Below, piece after piece: positions 6,123 to 9,666 of a stretch of DNA of 9,666 nucleotides. Source of the DNA: Candidatus Sigynarchaeota archaeon (GTDB taxonomy: Archaea > Asgardarchaeota > Jordarchaeia > Jordarchaeales > Jordarchaeaceae); the NCBI GenBank assembly GCA_030587505.1, contig JAUQYY010000143.1:1-9666 (forward strand), in the 5' to 3' direction. The position numbers and the translations under genes are program-made. Positions within the stretch are counted from its first letter, which is position 1, and each line of letters opens with the position of its first letter. The notes under the pieces are model-generated. The model did not search any database and was not told the origin of the DNA. It was given only the letters and a program-made list of their open reading frames with translations.

Positions 6123-6266
6123 GGCACGGGGCACCACACACGCAGGCGCACCCGCCAGTGGACACTCCGTCCGACCTTCGGCTCAGCCCGCCCAAACCAG
6201 TCCCTCCTGGGCCACCCGAGGGGCGAAGACCAGGAGCCAAGCGGCGCCACGCACCCAAGCAACTAA
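6123..6266 (+). other. GC-rich tail continuing the transposase frame past TAG
   Basis: After the TAG at 6120-6122 the same frame stays open for 47 codons to TAA 6264-6266. Hand counting gives GC of about 66, 66 and 83% at the three codon positions, the bias expected of a high-GC coding frame. The GC-rich island ends at this TAA and the next bases are AT-rich. The stretch may be the true C-terminus of the ancestral transposase cut by a nonsense mutation, or unrelated end-of-element DNA. I do not recognise the peptide. Confidence 0.4.
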
Positions 6267-6456
6267 AATAAACAAAAAAGCATTTCAATTTTTGGACGCG
6301 TTCTGTTCTTCTTTAAAGTTTAATTTTATTACAACGTTAGAAAGTGCCAGGTGTTAAAGAATATGAAGTTTATTATGTGTTCGGTAACGAAAGAGGATGA
6401 ACAGCAGATTGGTATTAGAGGCAAAAGAGGAAGTTAAAAAGTTTCGTTTCCTTTGG

Positions 6457-6482
6457 CGGAATACAATTACGGAATACAATTA
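6457..6482 (+). repeat. Perfect 13-bp tandem duplication
   Basis: CGGAATACAATTA occurs twice head to tail with no mismatch, 85 bases before the DUF362 start. Replication slippage is the simplest cause; a paired regulator site is possible. Confidence 0.6.
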
Positions 6483-6554
6483 AATAGGGGATAGTGCAAT
6501 TTATGCTAAAGTATTTGTATCGTCCTTCGCTAACAGTTAGCATTCAAAACTTTT

Positions 6555-6562
6555 AGGGTGAG
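6555..6562 (+). promoter_or_regulatory. Shine-Dalgarno of the DUF362 gene
   Basis: AGGGTGAG, five bases before ATG 6568, a close match to the GGAGGTGA consensus. Confidence 0.65.
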
Positions 6563-6567
6563 TTGCG

Positions 6568-7746
6568 ATGTCCGTTGTTTCGATAGTTAAAACAGATGGA
6601 GATGTTGATGGGGCTGTTAAAAAAGCTGTAGAGTTGGCTGGCGGTATTGACATTGACCAAGGTGAAACCGTCCTCATAAAACCTAATCTTTGCTGCGCAA
6701 AACCCTCCGGAAGCGGCATAGTTACCAGTCTTGAGGTCATTTCCGCGATGGTAAAAGTGGTAAGAAGCATTGGAGGTAAACCCATAGTGGGGGACCTGCC
6801 GATTGTGGGGTGGGACCCTCAAGAAACATACGAAACGATAGGTGTTAAAAGCGTAGTAGAGAAGGCGGGAGGGCAGTTCGTGGATTTGAGCAAGGAGGAC
6901 CCCGTAACAATTCAAATTCCAGGCGCCGCTAAATTAAAGAGCGTTAAGCTAGCGCGGAGCGCGTTAACCGCTGATGCTATAATTTCTCTGCCAGTCTTTA
7001 AAGCCCATTTCTTTACAGGGTTAACTCTGTGCATTAAGAACCTGAAAGGACTTACGTGGCAAGATCAGAGAACAAAAATGCACGTATTAGGCTTGTTCGA
7101 ACCGGTAATAGACCTACTTTCGGTGCTCAAAGACAGAGTAGTGTTTGGGCTGATAGACGGCACTACCGGATGCGAATCGATAAGGCCTTCCGGTCCATAC
7201 TATGGTCCCACCGAGGGGAAACCTATGGAACTCAACATGATAATAGCAGGTAAGGATATCGTTGCTGTTGATAGCGTAGCGGCGGTAACGGCAGGGATAA
7301 AACCTAAGAGTATGAAGCTCCTCAAGCTGGCCTTTGAGAGGGGATTAGGAGAAATAGAGAACATAGACGTCAGGGGAGAGAGAGTAAAGCCTCAGAAACT
7401 GAAGCAGACCTTCTTCGGTCGAATCATGGGAAAACTAAACAGCCTCTGGACGTCAAAAATCGCAAACCCACTGGTACACCCACTCGCAAAACGACTATTT
7501 GGCCCTCAGGTGGAAAGCCTACGAACAGTTGAAAAAGAACTTGAGGAAGTCGTCCCGAGCAGAATAGTCCTAATCGGCGAGTGCGACCGCTGCGGCATAT
7601 GCGTAGACGCGTGCAAACTTGGAAATATTGAGCTAGGTGAAAAAGGCCCGATAATAGGGGACCGCTGTGTTGTCTGCCTAATATGCGTAGAGAGTTGCCC
7701 GAAAAGCGCGTTGGCAGTTAAGAGGATTGGAGAAGTTTCAGCTTAA
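6568..7746 (+). CDS. DUF362 domain protein with C-terminal 2x[4Fe-4S] ferredoxin
   Basis: A 392-residue protein. The N-terminal two thirds are the DUF362 domain: GETVLIKPNLCCAKP (32-46), a segment GGKPIVGDLP (69-78), LPVFKAHFFTGLTLCIKNL (141-159), and IIAGKDIVAVDSVAA (225-239). After a linker (about 280-330) comes a bacterial-type ferredoxin domain with two cluster motifs, CDRCGICVDAC (C339, C342, C345, C349) and CVVCLICVESCP (C367, C370, C373, C377). The family is widespread in anaerobes and archaea, but its reaction is not established; an iron-sulphur redox role in the cytoplasm is inference. No membrane segment is evident. ATG 6568 is well supported by the ribosome binding site. The protein is complete and its codons look like those of the host, unlike the island upstream. 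Its last nine bases overlap the convergent CCA-enzyme gene. Confidence 0.88.
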   Translation: MSVVSIVKTDGDVDGAVKKAVELAGGIDIDQGETVLIKPNLCCAKPSGSGIVTSLEVISAMVKVVRSIGGKPIVGDLPIVGWDPQETYETIGVKSVVEKAGGQFVDLSKEDPVTIQIPGAAKLKSVKLARSALTADAIISLPVFKAHFFTGLTLCIKNLKGLTWQDQRTKMHVLGLFEPVIDLLSVLKDRVVFGLIDGTTGCESIRPSGPYYGPTEGKPMELNMIIAGKDIVAVDSVAAVTAGIKPKSMKLLKLAFERGLGEIENIDVRGERVKPQKLKQTFFGRIMGKLNSLWTSKIANPLVHPLAKRLFGPQVESLRTVEKELEEVVPSRIVLIGECDRCGICVDACKLGNIELGEKGPIIGDRCVVCLICVESCPKSALAVKRIGEVSA

Positions 7747-9141
7747 CCAGCTGGGCCTTCCCAAATAATATTTTGTTAAGAAACGGGCGAAATCAGGATT
7801 CTTTGCATAAAAGTCAGAGATTTCTACGTTTAGGAGAAGCTCAAAGCCTTCGGAGATCCTGTTCGCAACATACTTCCCAAGACCTAAACTATTCAATTCT
7901 ACGCGTAACGCGTGATTCAGTAGATCATCGGCTCGGGTGTACCTGCGAGGAAGTTCCACTATCCATCTTCCGCCTTCTAACCTCGGCCCGGACAGACAGT
8001 TTTCAGATTTTACGTATTTTCTCAGGAAGGAAAGCTGTTCCCTACTACCGGCAGGGGGACCCAAATGTTTGTACGCTTTTGGCAGGGTGATGCTCCCAAA
8101 CTCAAATACTAAAACTGTTTTTTCCGCTCCGGACCAGACATCTCGATTAATGATCTTGAATTCTTTCGATTCGAAAAAATTTTTGAGCGCGGTAGTGGAT
8201 TTGTGGAGTTGACCCCAGAGGACATCTTGAGGAACCTCCGGCGTCTTAAACAGTAGGAATAGGGTATCTGTCCCCTTTTTTTGAACAATACGCTTTAGTT
8301 CTTTGGAGTCAAATGGGGTGATTTCTTTGGGAAAGAAAAACGAGTAGGAGGGTTCTTCAAGGAACGCTTTTGCTGCCGCTTTAAATTCAGCGATTTTCTG
8401 GAGGGATAATGCTGCTGAAGCGTTTCTTTTGGGATCAACGGGATCAATCACTACTAATGGCTCTCGGAACACTTCTCGGATTTTTTTTACATCAGGATGA
8501 TGCCTCGCTATATCAATAACATGGTGCGATTTCCACTTGATACACTTCTCAAGAAGGTTTCGGAAAGAAGAGTAGTGAAGTATCAGAAGCTCACACAAAT
8601 AGCCAGAAAAACCTCCGACTCTAATCTCTGCGCCATAGGCATTTATTCCTATCAGAAATTGCTTGAGGAGTCTTACTTCTCTCTTTAAGGATTCATCAAG
8701 ATGCTCTTTGATGTACAGGGTGTGAAGAGGCGTCCTGTCAACCGGCGAGATAAGCTCTTTAGCATCGCGGATTTCGAAACAGGGGACAAAATCTACCTGA
8801 AAACCTTCTATCTCGGCTCGTAAATAGGGGTGCTCGGCGTACAATTCTTCGCCCTTCCCTCCGGTTACTTTTCGCGCGATTCTAAGCCCTATTTCCCCGA
8901 TCTCTTTTTTTGAGTATGTTTTGGGAAAAGCCATAAAAATGTCAATGTCGGGTTTTGTGGCTATCCAAGTGTCCTTTGCTACCGATCCCACAAGTAAAGG
9001 TTTAATTTTAACCCCTAGATTCACAGCTTCCTCCCTTATCTTCCGGATCAATCGGTCAGAAATTTTGTGAATTTTCCTTCTGATTCTCTCAGAGGGGGTT
9101 ACTTTTCTTGAAACCATTTCGCACACAGTTTCGAATTCCAA
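7738..9141 (-). CDS. cca: CCA-adding enzyme, archaeal class I tRNA nucleotidyltransferase
   Basis: A 467-residue enzyme that adds or repairs the CCA end of tRNAs from CTP and ATP without a nucleic acid template. The nucleotidyltransferase signature is clear: VGSVAKDTWIATKPDIDIFM (51-70), with G52-S53 and the metal-binding pair D65/D67, and a third acid D117 in FQVDFVP. The following helical region includes LLKQFLIGINAYGAEIRVGGFSGYLCELL (about 160-190), typical of archaeal class I enzymes and absent from the bacterial class II type. Length is near the roughly 440-450 residues of known archaeal members. The start is TTG 9141; GAGG about nine bases upstream is a fair ribosome binding site. The gene follows thpR after 41 bp on the same strand, so they probably share a transcript, although CTATTTAATC at 9163-9172 could be a separate TATA box. 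Its 3' end overlaps the DUF362 gene tail-to-tail by nine bases. Confidence 0.94.
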   Translation of the reverse strand: MEFETVCEMVSRKVTPSERIRRKIHKISDRLIRKIREEAVNLGVKIKPLLVGSVAKDTWIATKPDIDIFMAFPKTYSKKEIGEIGLRIARKVTGGKGEELYAEHPYLRAEIEGFQVDFVPCFEIRDAKELISPVDRTPLHTLYIKEHLDESLKREVRLLKQFLIGINAYGAEIRVGGFSGYLCELLILHYSSFRNLLEKCIKWKSHHVIDIARHHPDVKKIREVFREPLVVIDPVDPKRNASAALSLQKIAEFKAAAKAFLEEPSYSFFFPKEITPFDSKELKRIVQKKGTDTLFLLFKTPEVPQDVLWGQLHKSTTALKNFFESKEFKIINRDVWSGAEKTVLVFEFGSITLPKAYKHLGPPAGSREQLSFLRKYVKSENCLSGPRLEGGRWIVELPRRYTRADDLLNHALRVELNSLGLGKYVANRISEGFELLLNVEISDFYAKNPDFARFLTKYYLGRPSWLS

Positions 9142-9182
9142 AGTTCAATCCTCAGAAACAATGATTAAATAGCGAAGGAAGT

Positions 9183-9666
9183 TTAAGTGGGAGCATATTC
9201 TTTTAAGATGCTGTATATGGGCCCTTTCGGAGTTAGAGTGCTTTTCTTAAGGCGAATGGAGTTAACGGTCATCGAACCTATTTCCACGGATGAATAGTTG
9301 GAGATGATTTTTGCCAACTTGTCTTTGTTGTGGGCGCTTTTAACCCTTGCAATAGTCGCGTGAGGGGTATATTCTCTCCTTTCAGGTTTAAAACCGATTT
9401 TCTTCAGTTCTGCTTCCAAATTGTGGTATATTCGGGAGACCTCATCTCCGCCTTTTCGAGCCCCAATCCAAACATTGTTTATTCTACGTAAACTGGGAAA
9501 GCAGCCCACTCCGTAGAGTTCCAATTCAAAAGGAGAAAATTCAACGCGTTTCATAGCCTCGTAGATTTCTTCAACCACCGCAGGGCTGATACTTCCAAGA
9601 AATTTTAGGGTGAAGTGAATGTTTTGTGATTCCACAAGTTTGAGTTTTGCGCCTGCCAGTGAGAGC
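9183..9666 (-). CDS. thpR: RNA 2',3'-cyclic phosphodiesterase (2H family), 5' end cut by window
   Basis: A 2H phosphoesterase of the LigT/ThpR type, which hydrolyses 2',3'-cyclic phosphate RNA ends and, in vitro, can join tRNA halves through 2'-5' bonds. Both histidine motifs are present: HFTLKFLG near the visible start and HATIARV about 85 residues later, the two catalytic H-x-T/S-x sites. The C-terminus (SIRLKKSTLTPKGPIYSIL) is also typical. The frame does not begin at the GTG at 9635: it is open to the window edge and reads LSLAGAKLKLV before ESQNIHFT, matching the usual family segment before the first motif. About 30 N-terminal residues, normally starting MRxFIAI-like, must lie beyond 9666. 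It probably heads an operon with cca, joining two RNA 3'-end enzymes. Confidence 0.9.
   Translation of the reverse strand, partial: LSLAGAKLKLVESQNIHFTLKFLGSISPAVVEEIYEAMKRVEFSPFELELYGVGCFPSLRRINNVWIGARKGGDEVSRIYHNLEAELKKIGFKPERREYTPHATIARVKSAHNKDKLAKIISNYSSVEIGSMTVNSIRLKKSTLTPKGPIYSILKEYAPT

Larger units (their letters stand above)
6267..6567. other. AT-rich intergenic region upstream of the DUF362 gene
   Basis: About 300 bases between the GC-rich island and the DUF362 gene. It contains the tandem duplication at 6457-6482 and the ribosome binding site of the next gene. A 24-codon frame from ATG 6363 has a weak upstream context and no recognisable sequence; I do not call it. No confident TATA box stands out; AATTAAATAGG near 6478-6488 is the best candidate. 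Confidence 0.5.

Noticed and set aside
5572..6288. Several long minus-strand open frames and extra plus-strand frames in the GC-rich island.
   Set aside because: High GC removes stop codons by chance. None shows motifs or a third-position pattern as good as the transposase frames.
6267..6300. CCAAAAA near both sides of the GC-rich island (left near 5446, right as TTTTTGG near 6290) as possible terminal inverted repeats of the insertion sequence.
   Set aside because: Only about seven low-complexity bases match and the flanking sequence does not, so the true ends cannot be fixed.
6363..6437. A 24-codon frame starting MKFIMCSVTK.
   Set aside because: Too short, no recognisable family, weak upstream signal; treated as chance.

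Overview
The window reads as a chromosomal segment from an archaeon. The gene set points there: an archaeal class I CCA-adding enzyme next to a 2',3'-cyclic RNA phosphodiesterase (ThpR), a stand-alone 6-phospho-3-hexuloisomerase, a DUF1512 protein (a family I know only from archaea), a DUF362/ferredoxin protein, TATA-like boxes upstream of genes, and many TTG/GTG starts with GGAGGTGA-type ribosome binding sites. A member of Thermoproteota/Bathyarchaeia is my guess, but the sequence here does not fix the lineage.

Layout, left to right. 143-688 (-): LURP-one-like protein. 949-1911 (+): GalE-type NAD-dependent sugar-nucleotide epimerase/dehydratase. 2003-2380 (+): YkgJ-type cysteine cluster protein. 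2400-2450: a compact inverted-repeat structure in the convergent gap. 2488-2964 (-): OsmC-family thiol peroxidase. 2965-3407: divergent promoter region with palindromes. 3408-4019 (+): 6-phospho-3-hexuloisomerase. 4091-5164 (-): DUF1512 membrane-anchored protein. 5336-5442: a 107-bp non-coding element with 26-bp imperfect terminal inverted repeats and a perfect 9-bp flanking duplication, which looks like a MITE. About 5455-6266: a GC-rich island (60-72% GC in three lines counted by hand, against about 40% just downstream) holding a frameshifted DDE transposase remnant. 6266-6567: AT-rich non-coding DNA with a 13-bp tandem duplication. 6568-7746 (+): DUF362 protein with two 4Fe-4S motifs. 7738-9141 (-): CCA-adding enzyme. 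9183 to the right edge (-): ThpR, cut by the window end.

Most genes stand alone or in convergent/divergent pairs. The only likely operon is thpR-cca on the minus strand, two RNA 3'-end enzymes 41 bp apart. The others are individual housekeeping functions: surface-sugar nucleotide metabolism, peroxide defence, pentose supply by the reverse ribulose-monophosphate route, and Fe-S redox. The accessory part is 5336-6266, where a small mobile element sits directly beside a decayed foreign-looking insertion sequence. I see no defence system, CRISPR array, rRNA or standard tRNA, and no convincing new multi-gene system. The most novel items are the MITE-like element and the transposase remnant with its open frame beyond an in-frame TAG.
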